A stretch of 64,000 bases of DNA from Actinobacteria bacterium 69-20 (GTDB taxonomy: Bacteria; Actinomycetota; Actinomycetes; Mycobacteriales; Nakamurellaceae): contig MKSW01000013.1 in assembly GCA_001897425.1 (NCBI GenBank), positions 1-64,000 on the forward strand. The letters are read 5' to 3'. The position numbers were made by a program, and so were the translations under genes. The stretch's first letter is position 1; every line of letters begins with the position of its first letter. The notes under the pieces were generated by a model, which worked only from the letters and a program-made list of their open reading frames with translations, made no database searches and was not told the origin of the DNA. Shown here one piece after another: positions 18,028 through 25,386 of this stretch.

Positions 18028-19613
18028 GGCTGCGGCTCCCGATAGACACCGAACACCGCCCGCATCGTGTCCGCGATCTCACCGAGCGTGGCCCCTGCCC
18101 GCCCCGCATCCATGATGTGCGGCATGCTGTTCGTCCCGTTTCGGAGCGCCGCCTCGAGTTCACTGAGGGCGCTTCTCGCCGCGGCGTCGTGCCGGCGCGC
18201 CAGCCGCTCGGCCAGTCGCTGCCGCTGCCGGTCTCCCGCCGACTCGTCGACCTCGAACAGCGGTGGCACCGCGGTATCGTCGCTGACGAACTTGTTGACG
18301 CCCACCTTGATCCGTTCGCCGGAGGCGACTTCGCGTTCGTAGCGATACGCGGACTCTGCGATCCAGCGCTGCGGGATCCCGGCCGCCAACATGTCGACGA
18401 GGCCGCCGCCGTCCGCGACGTCGCGGACGATCTGCCAGGCGCGCTCCTCGATGTCGTCCGTCAGCCGCTCCACGAAGTAGGAGCCGGCCAGCGGATCGAT
18501 GACCCGGGCCACGCCGGATTCGTGGGCGATGATCTGCTGCGTCCGCAGCGCGAGCCGCACGGATTCCTCGGTCGGGATGCCCAGAGCCTCGTCGTATCCC
18601 ATGACGTGGATCGACTGCGCCCCGCCGAGCACCGCCGCCAGGCATTGCAGCGTCGAACGGACCACGTTGTTGAGTGGCTGCTGCGCGGTGAGGGTCGCAC
18701 CCGAGCATCCGGAGAAGAACCGCAGCCGCGCGCTGTTCGGCTTCTGCGCGCCGAACCGCTCGGTCGCCAGCTTGCTCCACATCCGCCGGGCCGCCCGGAC
18801 CTTGCATGCCTCCTCGAAGAGGTCGAGCTGGCTGGAGAAGTGGAACGACAACCGCGGCGCGAAGAAGTCGAAGTCCAGCCCTCGGGCCAAGAACGCCTCG
18901 GTGTAGGCGATCGCGGATGCCATGGTCAGCCCGATCTCCTGCACCGCATCACATCCCGCCTCGCGGGCGTGGTAGCCGGTGATGGAGATGCCGTTGAACC
19001 GGGGCAGATGCTCCGACGCGTATTCGACAACGTCGGTGACGAGCCGAATGGAGTGGTCTGGCGGGAAGATGAAGGTCTTGCGCGCCAGGAACTCCTTGAG
19101 GATGTCGTTCTGCAAGGTTCCCGCGACGTCAGCCATCTTCGCGCCTTGGCGTTCGGCCGCGACAAGGTAGAACGCCAGGATGATCGGCGCGGTCGCGTTG
19201 ATGGTGAAATTCACCGAGAGCTGGTCGATCGGCAGTCCGTCGAAGACCGCCTCCATATCCTCGACGGTGTCGATCGCTACCCCGACCCGACCCACTTCGG
19301 CGCGGACCGACTCCGCGGACGAGTCGAAGCCGAGCTGGGTCGGCAGGTCGAAGGCAACCGAGAGCGCCGTCTGGCCCTGGGAGAGCAGGTAGCGGAAACG
19401 AGCGTTGGTGTCGTCGGCAGATCCGTAACCGGCGTACTGCCGCATCGACCAGAGCCGCTCGCGATACATCGTCGAGTACGGCCCTCGGGTGAAGGGCGCA
19501 TGCCCGGGCTCGCCGAGCCGGCTGGTCAGGTCCGGGGCCACCGAATCCGGGTAGTAGACGGGATCCAGTGGAATCCCCGAGTCCGTCGTGATGGCGGTGT
19601 GTTGATCGATCAC
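18021..19613 (-). CDS. Adenosylcobalamin-dependent acyl-CoA mutase, large (substrate) subunit
   Basis: A 530-residue substrate-binding subunit of the methylmalonyl-CoA mutase family, lacking a fused B12 domain. It shows SMRQYAGYG with Tyr60, FDLPTQLGFDS, GTLQNDILKEF and LTAQQPLNNVVR. Methylmalonyl-CoA mutase has Tyr at this point, whereas 2-hydroxyisobutyryl-CoA mutase has Ile and isobutyryl-CoA mutase Phe; the Tyr therefore points to a methylmalonyl-type substrate. The split architecture resembles archaeal mutases and HCM/ICM. The GTG start overlaps the small-subunit stop (GTGA). Together with MeaB and the epimerase it would feed succinyl-CoA into central metabolism. Confidence 0.88.
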   Translation of the reverse strand: MIDQHTAITTDSGIPLDPVYYPDSVAPDLTSRLGEPGHAPFTRGPYSTMYRERLWSMRQYAGYGSADDTNARFRYLLSQGQTALSVAFDLPTQLGFDSSAESVRAEVGRVGVAIDTVEDMEAVFDGLPIDQLSVNFTINATAPIILAFYLVAAERQGAKMADVAGTLQNDILKEFLARKTFIFPPDHSIRLVTDVVEYASEHLPRFNGISITGYHAREAGCDAVQEIGLTMASAIAYTEAFLARGLDFDFFAPRLSFHFSSQLDLFEEACKVRAARRMWSKLATERFGAQKPNSARLRFFSGCSGATLTAQQPLNNVVRSTLQCLAAVLGGAQSIHVMGYDEALGIPTEESVRLALRTQQIIAHESGVARVIDPLAGSYFVERLTDDIEERAWQIVRDVADGGGLVDMLAAGIPQRWIAESAYRYEREVASGERIKVGVNKFVSDDTAVPPLFEVDESAGDRQRQRLAERLARRHDAAARSALSELEAALRNGTNSMPHIMDAGRAGATLGEIADTMRAVFGVYREPQPW

Positions 19614-20029
19614 GGACGCGTCTCCTCCGCGGCGAGGGTCAGGATCCGGTCGACGACGTCATCGATCGCGGTACCCACCGGCATGACGTCGCGGACGCCG
19701 AGTTGTCGGAGCCTGGTGACGTCGGCAGGCGGGATGGTGCCGCCCACCACGATCGCGACGTCATCCAGCTGGGCGGCATGGCACGCCTTGATCAACTCCT
19801 GGGAGACGTCAAGGTGCACGCCGGAAAGCACGGAGAGCCCGATGACGTCGGCGTCTTCGGCGAGCGCCGCGTGGACGATCTGCTCGGCGGTCTGGTGTAA
19901 GCCGAGGTAGACGACCTCGGCGCCGGCATCCCGCAACGCCATGCCGACGACCTTGATGCCCCGGTCATGCCCGTCCAGCCCCGGCTTGGCCAGGACGATC
20001 TTGGCGCGTGGCCGCCGGGCCCCGGTCAC
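19610..20029 (-). CDS. Cobalamin-binding small subunit of the acyl-CoA mutase
   Basis: A 139-residue B12-binding domain. The DxHxxG motif is Asp19-Gly-His21-Asp-Arg-Gly24, where the histidine replaces dimethylbenzimidazole as lower cobalt ligand; SVLSGVH and IVVGGTIPP are the later S-x-L and GG contacts. It starts with GTG at 20029, overlapping the M20 stop, and is itself overlapped by the large subunit. Obligate co-translation of the two subunits is implied. A longer in-frame extension to 20536 lies antisense-like inside the M20 gene and is not real. Confidence 0.9.
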   Translation of the reverse strand: MTGARRPRAKIVLAKPGLDGHDRGIKVVGMALRDAGAEVVYLGLHQTAEQIVHAALAEDADVIGLSVLSGVHLDVSQELIKACHAAQLDDVAIVVGGTIPPADVTRLRQLGVRDVMPVGTAIDDVVDRILTLAAEETRP

Positions 20030-21234
20030 GGTGTGTCCTGAGAGCCCAACGCGCGCACGGCGAACTGTGTGTAGACCTCGGTGGCCTCGACAATGTCGTC
20101 GATCGAGAGGTGCTCGTCGGGGCAATACACCGGCTCGCCGCCCGGCCCGAAGATGATGGTGGGAACCTTGTGCCCGAAGCTGGCGGTGTCGCCCAGCCAC
20201 CCGGCAGCCTGCAGCGGCGGCTCTGCGCCGCCCCGCACCGACTTCACCGAGGCGCGCATCAGCTCCACGATCGGGTCGCCAGGCTTGGCGAGGTAGCCGT
20301 TCTTCACGTCGGCGAGTTCCACCGACGCCTTGAACCGCGGGTCGCGCCGCTGCGCATCTGCCAGGCAGCGGTCGATCTCCGCTCGCACGGTCTCGATCGA
20401 GACGCCGGGCTGCGGGCGGCAATCGACCCGGATGACGCACTCGTCCGGGATCATCGAGGGACCACCCGGCGCCAGCCCCCCGTAGATGCGTCCCGGCACC
20501 ATGTACGTCTCGGGACCGAACAGGTCGGTGACCCAATCCTCGAGTTCCGGCGTCAGGTGCGATCCGTCGAGCTCGATCACCGCGTGCGCGGCAAGGAGAT
20601 TCGCATTGATCGCGAGCGGCTTGTGACAGGTGTGCGCAGACTTGCCCTGCACCGTGACGTCGAAGTAGTAACGCCCACGATGACCGAGGAAGATCTCGTT
20701 GTCCGAGAGTTCGCCGAGAACCGCCAGATCGGCCGGGTACTCGTCGAAGTAGCGAATCGACCCCGTCTGGTCACCCATGTGGTCCGACACAGCCGCCATG
20801 GCGACCGTCCCGTGCAGGTCGACGCCCGAGTCGCGCAGCGCTTCCATCGCCACGATCTGGCACACCAAGGCTGCCTTCATGTCCATGATCCCATGGCCAT
20901 AGATCGCGCCGTCGATGATGTCGCCGGAGAACGGCTCCGTCTTGGACCATCCGACCGAGACGGGCTTGGTGTCCATGTGACCGGTGAAGACCACGCGCTT
21001 ACCGGCACCGAACCGCAACTCGCCCACCGCGTTGGGCCGGTCTGGAAGCACTTCTTGCAGGCCTACGGCCTCGAAACCCGACTGCCTCATGTAGTCCGCG
21101 AGGAAGCTTGCCAGCGGTCCTTCGTCCCCGAGGACACTCGGAATCCGGCAAACCTGCTGAACGAGATCCGTCAGGCGCTCGTGGTCGATCGCCGATACGG
21201 CCTTCTGAGCCGCAACGTCGAACTCGTCGGTCAT
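20026..21234 (-). CDS. M20-family amidohydrolase (ArgE/DapE/YlmB-like)
   Basis: A 402-residue zinc hydrolase and first gene of the seven-gene block. It has VVFTGHMDTKPV, the bridging aspartate in GHGIMDMKAA and a dimerisation-domain histidine in GKSAHTCH. At the position where most M20 enzymes carry a catalytic Glu-Glu pair, the segment reads SDHMGDQTGS, which is unusual. YlmB of Bacillus, which deformylates formylaminopyrimidine before TenA, is in this family and makes an attractive analogy here. The start at 21234 has GAGAGG about 8 bases upstream; the longer frame from 21297 includes the operator region. Confidence 0.8.
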   Translation of the reverse strand: MTDEFDVAAQKAVSAIDHERLTDLVQQVCRIPSVLGDEGPLASFLADYMRQSGFEAVGLQEVLPDRPNAVGELRFGAGKRVVFTGHMDTKPVSVGWSKTEPFSGDIIDGAIYGHGIMDMKAALVCQIVAMEALRDSGVDLHGTVAMAAVSDHMGDQTGSIRYFDEYPADLAVLGELSDNEIFLGHRGRYYFDVTVQGKSAHTCHKPLAINANLLAAHAVIELDGSHLTPELEDWVTDLFGPETYMVPGRIYGGLAPGGPSMIPDECVIRVDCRPQPGVSIETVRAEIDRCLADAQRRDPRFKASVELADVKNGYLAKPGDPIVELMRASVKSVRGGAEPPLQAAGWLGDTASFGHKVPTIIFGPGGEPVYCPDEHLSIDDIVEATEVYTQFAVRALGSQDTP

Positions 21235-21267
21235 TGTCGTCCTCTCCGCATTCGCGCAAGGTCTGGG

Positions 21268-21306
21268 AACTGATGAACGGTTAGATCTGATATTCAATGT
21301 AACATC
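21268..21306. promoter_or_regulatory. Candidate operator/promoter region D of the island
   Basis: The plus strand reads GGTTAGATCTGATATTCAATGT. Its complement (ACATTGAATATC, AGATCT, AACC) nearly repeats region B and shares AGATCTAA with region A. It lies about 35-70 bases upstream of the M20 start and also in the divergent gap before the F420 reductase gene, so it could serve both directions. Confidence 0.45.
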
Positions 21307-21450
21307 GTCCTCGGCAGATCGGAACAGGAATCTGGCATCGAGCGGATGAGGCGCGTCAAGGACGATGTCCTACGATTCCGACAGGCTGGATCCTGGCGAA
21401 GGCCCACGTGGCCGCCAGGCGTAGCAGGCCCCTGGAGAGGAAGACAGTTC

Positions 21451-22122
21451 GTGACGTCTATCGCGATCATCGGCGGTACCGGACCCCAGGGTCGGGGCCT
21501 TGCGTACCGGCTGACATTGGCCGGTCATCAGGTGATACTCGGATCGCGTTCGGCCGATCGAGCGGAGGCAGCCGCCGCCGAGATAGCAGAGCGCCTCACC
21601 GAACCCACGAGGGTGAGCGGTTCCGACAATGCCACCGCCGCACAGAAGGGCGACATGGTGCTGGTGGCGGTGCCCTTCGCCGGCTATCGCGAGCTGTTGC
21701 TGGGCCTCGAGCCGGCGATCGGCGACAAGATCGTCATCACGTGTGTCAACCCGATCGAGTTCGACAAGCGCGGGCCTATCGGCATCCAGGTGCCGGAGGG
21801 AAGCGCGGCCGAGATCGCCGCGGACCTGCTGCCGCGCGCGCGGGTGACCAGCGCCTTCCACCACCTCTCGGCAGTGAACCTATGGGCCAATGCGGATTTT
21901 CCCGGCGAAGATGTACTGGTCTGCGGCGACGACAAGGACGCCAAAGCGCAGGTGCAGGAGTTGGCGACGGCGGTCGTGGGCAAGCCTGGGATCGACGCGG
22001 GACCGCTGCGGATCGCCCGGCACCTGGAACCCTTTACCGCCGTTCTCATCAACATCAACAAGCGATACAAGGTGCATTCGGGTGTGTCGATCTGCGGTCT
22101 CGACAAGGGCACGGGTCACTAG
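21451..22122 (+). CDS. npdG: F420-dependent NADP oxidoreductase (NpdG/Fno-like)
   Basis: A 223-residue Rossmann protein with the dinucleotide motif IAIIGGTGPQG at the N terminus, SRSADRAEAAA for NADP phosphate binding, and regions such as SAFHHLSA and CGDDKDAK typical of NADPH:F420 oxidoreductases. It exchanges hydride between NADPH and coenzyme F420. GTG at 21451 has GGAGAGGAAG upstream; the longer frame from 21346 is unlikely. It is the only plus-strand gene of the island and may supply F420H2 to the luciferase-like enzyme in the divergent block. Confidence 0.85.
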   Translation: MTSIAIIGGTGPQGRGLAYRLTLAGHQVILGSRSADRAEAAAAEIAERLTEPTRVSGSDNATAAQKGDMVLVAVPFAGYRELLLGLEPAIGDKIVITCVNPIEFDKRGPIGIQVPEGSAAEIAADLLPRARVTSAFHHLSAVNLWANADFPGEDVLVCGDDKDAKAQVQELATAVVGKPGIDAGPLRIARHLEPFTAVLININKRYKVHSGVSICGLDKGTGH

Positions 22123-22181
22123 CACACCGCCGAAACCTCCGTCGCCTGCGAAAGAGCAACCGTCCCCGAAAGTCTCGCGAC

Positions 22182-23501
22182 CTATTCGTGCAGCGCCCCG
22201 CGGATGATGCGGGCGACCTGGTCGGCCTCGATCAGGAAGCCGTCGTGTCCGTAATAGGACTGAATCATCTTCAGCGGCCGGGCGCGCTGTACGCCGGCCG
22301 CGATGCGCGCGCCCTCCTCCGGCAGGTAGAGCCGGTCGGTGTCGACGGCGGCGACGGTGGTCTTCGCGGTGACGCGGCGCAGCGCGGCGACCTCGCCGCC
22401 GCGCCCGCGGCCGACGTCGTGCGAGTTCATCGCCTCCGTCAGCACGACATAGGAGTTCGCATCGAAGCGGCGGCCGAGTTTGTCCCCGTGGTGCTGTAAG
22501 TACGACTCGACGGCGAAGCGGCCGCCCACGGCTGGGTCCTCGCCGCGCTGCGGCTCGCGCCCGAATCGCGCCGAGAACTCGGTGGACGAGCGGTAGGTGG
22601 TGTGCGCGATCTGCCGCGCCAGCCCGAGCCCGCCCAGCGGCGGCGGCCCGCCGTAGTAGTCCCCGCCCGCGAACGACGGGTCGAGCCGAACCGCGGCGAG
22701 TTGCATTCCGGCCCAAGCGATCTGGTCCGCCGAGGCCGCCGCCGTCGAGGCGATGATCACGGCGCGGCGAACCCGGTCGGGCAGGCTCACGGCCCATTCG
22801 AGGGCGCGCATGCCGCCCATGGAACCGCCGATCACCGCGGCGAAGTAGTCGATGCCGAAGGCGTCCGCTACGGCGGCCTCCGCTACCACCTGGTCGCGGA
22901 TGGTCAGCCGCGGGAACCGCGATCCGTACGGCGCGCCGTCCGGCGCCAGACTCGAAGGCCCGGTGGTGCCCATGCAGCCACCGAGCACGTTCGTGGCGAT
23001 CACGCAGTACTGGTCGGTGTCCAGCGGAGCGCCCGGGCCGACGATCCCCTGCCACCAGCCGGCGGTCGGCTGACCAGGGCCCGCCTCACCGACGACGTGC
23101 GCGTCGCCGGTGAGGGCGTGCTCGATGAGGATCGCGTTGGTGCGGGTCGGGTTCAACCGACCCCAGCACTCGTAGGCGATGGTCACGTCCGGCAGGGTCT
23201 CGCCGCCCTCCGTGACAAGGTCGCCGATCGAGAGGTAGTGCCGCCCAATCGAATTGTCCGCGGACGCGAACCTCGATCGCGCGGCCAGCGGTGATGCGGC
23301 CCGCAGGGGCACGGCCGCAGCAGGCGACACGGCGCCCACCGCGGCCAGCGGCCCCCCGGCGGACGGCCCCGTGGCCGCGTCGATCGTCCGAACGGGTGCG
23401 GCACCCGCGACAGCTACGCCGTCATACCCGCCGTCGTAGCCACGGGAAAAACCGCTGTCGGGTGCCGCGCCGGTACACGAACCCGTGAGCGTCATGGTCA
23501 T
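22182..23501 (-). CDS. metX: Homoserine O-acetyltransferase
   Basis: An alpha/beta-hydrolase that acetylates homoserine with acetyl-CoA for methionine synthesis. The nucleophile is the serine in GGSMGG (about 226) and the catalytic histidine is in GHDGF (about 418). The core starts near residue 80; before it is an Ala/Pro/Gly-rich extension of about 75 residues carrying the repeated word GYDG, partly encoded by the dispersed 17-bp repeat. ATGs at 23501 and 23495 are both possible, with GGGAG better spaced for the second. metY ends 33 bp upstream, forming a metY-metX operon. Confidence 0.93.
   Translation of the reverse strand: MTMTLTGSCTGAAPDSGFSRGYDGGYDGVAVAGAAPVRTIDAATGPSAGGPLAAVGAVSPAAAVPLRAASPLAARSRFASADNSIGRHYLSIGDLVTEGGETLPDVTIAYECWGRLNPTRTNAILIEHALTGDAHVVGEAGPGQPTAGWWQGIVGPGAPLDTDQYCVIATNVLGGCMGTTGPSSLAPDGAPYGSRFPRLTIRDQVVAEAAVADAFGIDYFAAVIGGSMGGMRALEWAVSLPDRVRRAVIIASTAAASADQIAWAGMQLAAVRLDPSFAGGDYYGGPPPLGGLGLARQIAHTTYRSSTEFSARFGREPQRGEDPAVGGRFAVESYLQHHGDKLGRRFDANSYVVLTEAMNSHDVGRGRGGEVAALRRVTAKTTVAAVDTDRLYLPEEGARIAAGVQRARPLKMIQSYYGHDGFLIEADQVARIIRGALHE
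23414..23430 (-). repeat. Dispersed repeat copy inside metX N-terminal codons
   Basis: The reverse strand reads CGGGTATGACGGCGTAG, matching the first 11 bases of the family consensus CGGGTATGACGCTGTTC and its GT. It encodes part of GGYDGV in the variable N-terminal extension. Confidence 0.55.
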
Positions 23502-23534
23502 CTCCCGCCGCCGCGCAAACTCGCAGAAACCCGC

Positions 23535-24863
23535 TCAGGCGGCCTTGGCCGCGATGAAGCCGAGCTCCAGATCGGCGAGGATGTCGTCGATGTGCTCGAT
23601 GCCGACGGACAGCCGCACCAGGCCCGGGGTGACGCCCGCCGCCCGCTGATCGGCCTCGGAGAGCTGCGAGTGCGTGGTGGACGCCGGGTGGATCACCAGC
23701 GACCGCACATCCCCGATGTTCGCCACATGCGAGTGCAATTGCAGCGCCGACACGAACGCCTTGCCGGCCTCCAGCCCGCCGGCGATCTCGAACGCCAGCA
23801 CAGCCCCGGCGCCCTTCGGCGTGTACTTCTGCGCGAGCGCGTAATACGGGCTCGATTCGAGCGACGCGTAATTCACTGATATGACGTCGTCCCGGCTCTC
23901 CAGCCACGTCGCAACGGCGCGCGCGTTCTCGGTGTGCCGGTCCAGCCGCAGCGACAACGTCTCGATGCCCTGCTCGATGAGGAACGCGTTGAGCGGAGCC
24001 GCCGCCGGGCCCAGGTCGCGCAGCAGTTGCACCCGAGCCTTCAGGATGTAGGAGAGGTTCGCGCCGAAGGCCGATCCGACCCCGAGGTCCCGGGCGTAGA
24101 CCAGGCCGTGATAGCTGGCATCCGGCGTGTTGAAGCCGGGGAACCGGTCTGGGTGCTGCGCATAGTCGAACGTGCCGCCGTCCACGATCACGCCGGCGAT
24201 CGCGGTGCCGTGCCCGCCGAGGTATTTGGTGGCCGAGTGCACCACCACGTCAGCCCCGAACCGGATGGGCTGCAACAGGTATGGGCTCGCGAGCGTGTTG
24301 TCGACGATGAGCGGCACACCGACCTCGTGGGCCACCGCGGCGATCGCCTCGATGTCGAGCACCGCCGACGACGGGTTGGACACCGACTCGCCGAAGAACG
24401 CCTTGGTATTGGGACGGGCGGCGGCGCGCCAGGACTCCGGGTCGTCCGGGTTCTCGACGAAGCCCACGGTGATGCCGAGCTTCGGCAGCGTGTGCTGGAA
24501 CAGGTTGTGTGTGCCGCCGTAGAGCGCCGGGCTCGCCACGATGTGGTCGCCGGCCTCGGCGACGTTCAGGATCGCCAGGGTATTGGCGGATGAGCCGGAC
24601 GCGACGAGCAGTGCGCCGACACCGCCTTCGAGGTCGGCGATGCGGGCCTCGACCACATCGGTGGTCGGGTTGCCGATGCGGGTGTAGATCGGCCCGAGGT
24701 CGGCGAGGGCGAAGCGTGCGGCGGCCACCTCGGCGCTATCGAACACGAACGAGGTGGTCTGGTAGATCGGCAGCGCGCGGGAGCCGGTGGCGGAATCGAT
24801 GGGCTGGCCGGCGTGGATCTGGCGGGTCTCGAAGGACCATTTCGGGCTGGCGGTGGCAGACAT
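23535..24863 (-). CDS. metY: O-acetylhomoserine sulfhydrylase
   Basis: A 442-residue PLP enzyme of the Cys/Met metabolism family, converting O-acetylhomoserine and sulfide (or methanethiol) to homocysteine (or methionine). Recognisable are the N-terminal ETRQIHAGQ, YTRIGNPT, ASGSSAN, VDNTLASPYLLQP, and the Schiff-base lysine in SATKYLGGHG (about 212). It is the first gene of the metY-metX operon. No SAM riboswitch could be recognised in the leader. Confidence 0.94.
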   Translation of the reverse strand: MSATASPKWSFETRQIHAGQPIDSATGSRALPIYQTTSFVFDSAEVAAARFALADLGPIYTRIGNPTTDVVEARIADLEGGVGALLVASGSSANTLAILNVAEAGDHIVASPALYGGTHNLFQHTLPKLGITVGFVENPDDPESWRAAARPNTKAFFGESVSNPSSAVLDIEAIAAVAHEVGVPLIVDNTLASPYLLQPIRFGADVVVHSATKYLGGHGTAIAGVIVDGGTFDYAQHPDRFPGFNTPDASYHGLVYARDLGVGSAFGANLSYILKARVQLLRDLGPAAAPLNAFLIEQGIETLSLRLDRHTENARAVATWLESRDDVISVNYASLESSPYYALAQKYTPKGAGAVLAFEIAGGLEAGKAFVSALQLHSHVANIGDVRSLVIHPASTTHSQLSEADQRAAGVTPGLVRLSVGIEHIDDILADLELGFIAAKAA

Positions 24864-25386
24864 GTGTCTCGGAACTCCTGGTATGGGTTCGGCGGCCGCG
24901 AACGGGCCACCGGGATTCGGTCACGGTGAGCGGTATTCCGGCATCGGCGTGCGGGTCGGCACACGGATGACCGCAAGGTGCTGAGAGGGGTGACGACGTA
25001 CAGCGATCCGGCCAGACCTTCAGCTAAGGTCGGCTACTCCGCGCAAGGAAACGTCGCAGGGCTACCGTGAGCTACACATTCGTGAAGTACACACAGTGGG
25101 CGCTCCTTGCGTCTACTGGGCCCGCCGCACACGGACCGCGCTTGCCGCCCGCCAGGGTTGACGGGCCGCCCGGTCATCACCCGGGGCACCCCACCGCGTG
25201 TGGAGGGTTGCCGTCCAGCAAGCCGGGGCTTGGACGCTGGCACTCATGACCTTCGCACGACTATACCGGCCCCTCGCCCAGCCCTCAACTTCCGGGTATG
25301 ACGCTGTTCGCGGCGCACGCGCCGTCATAGCGGTTCTCGACGTCGCGGCTCCGGAAGGATGACGCCTACCTGAGATAGTGCCGAAT
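24864..25386. other. 523-bp gap between metY and the Nramp gene
   Basis: No open frame here looks like a gene. The gap must hold the metY promoter (read leftwards) and the 3' end of the Nramp transcript. I looked for a SAM-type riboswitch and found no SAM-I or SAM-IV core. A small dyad GACCTT/AAGGTC lies around 25015-25030. A copy of the dispersed repeat at 25293 forms an inverted pair with TATGACG/CGTCATA at 25297-25329. Confidence 0.5.
25293..25309 (+). repeat. Dispersed 17-bp repeat, exact consensus copy
   Basis: Reads CGGGTATGACGCTGTTC, followed by the GC-rich tail CGCGGCGCACGCGCC and then CGTCATAG, so that TATGACG (25297-25303) and CGTCATA (25323-25329) can pair. The site is intergenic, just past the 3' end of the Nramp gene. 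Confidence 0.75.

Noticed and set aside
18021..19613. Calling the mutase a 2-hydroxyisobutyryl-CoA mutase (HcmA)
   Set aside because: The subunit split fits, but the diagnostic Ile in RQIAG is Tyr here, as in methylmalonyl-CoA mutase.
24864..25100. Possible SAM or TPP-like riboswitch upstream of metY
   Set aside because: A GCTGAGAGGGG phrase and a GACCTT/AAGGTC dyad look suggestive, but they lie on the strand opposite to metY and the conserved cores of SAM-I, SAM-IV and TPP elements are not present.
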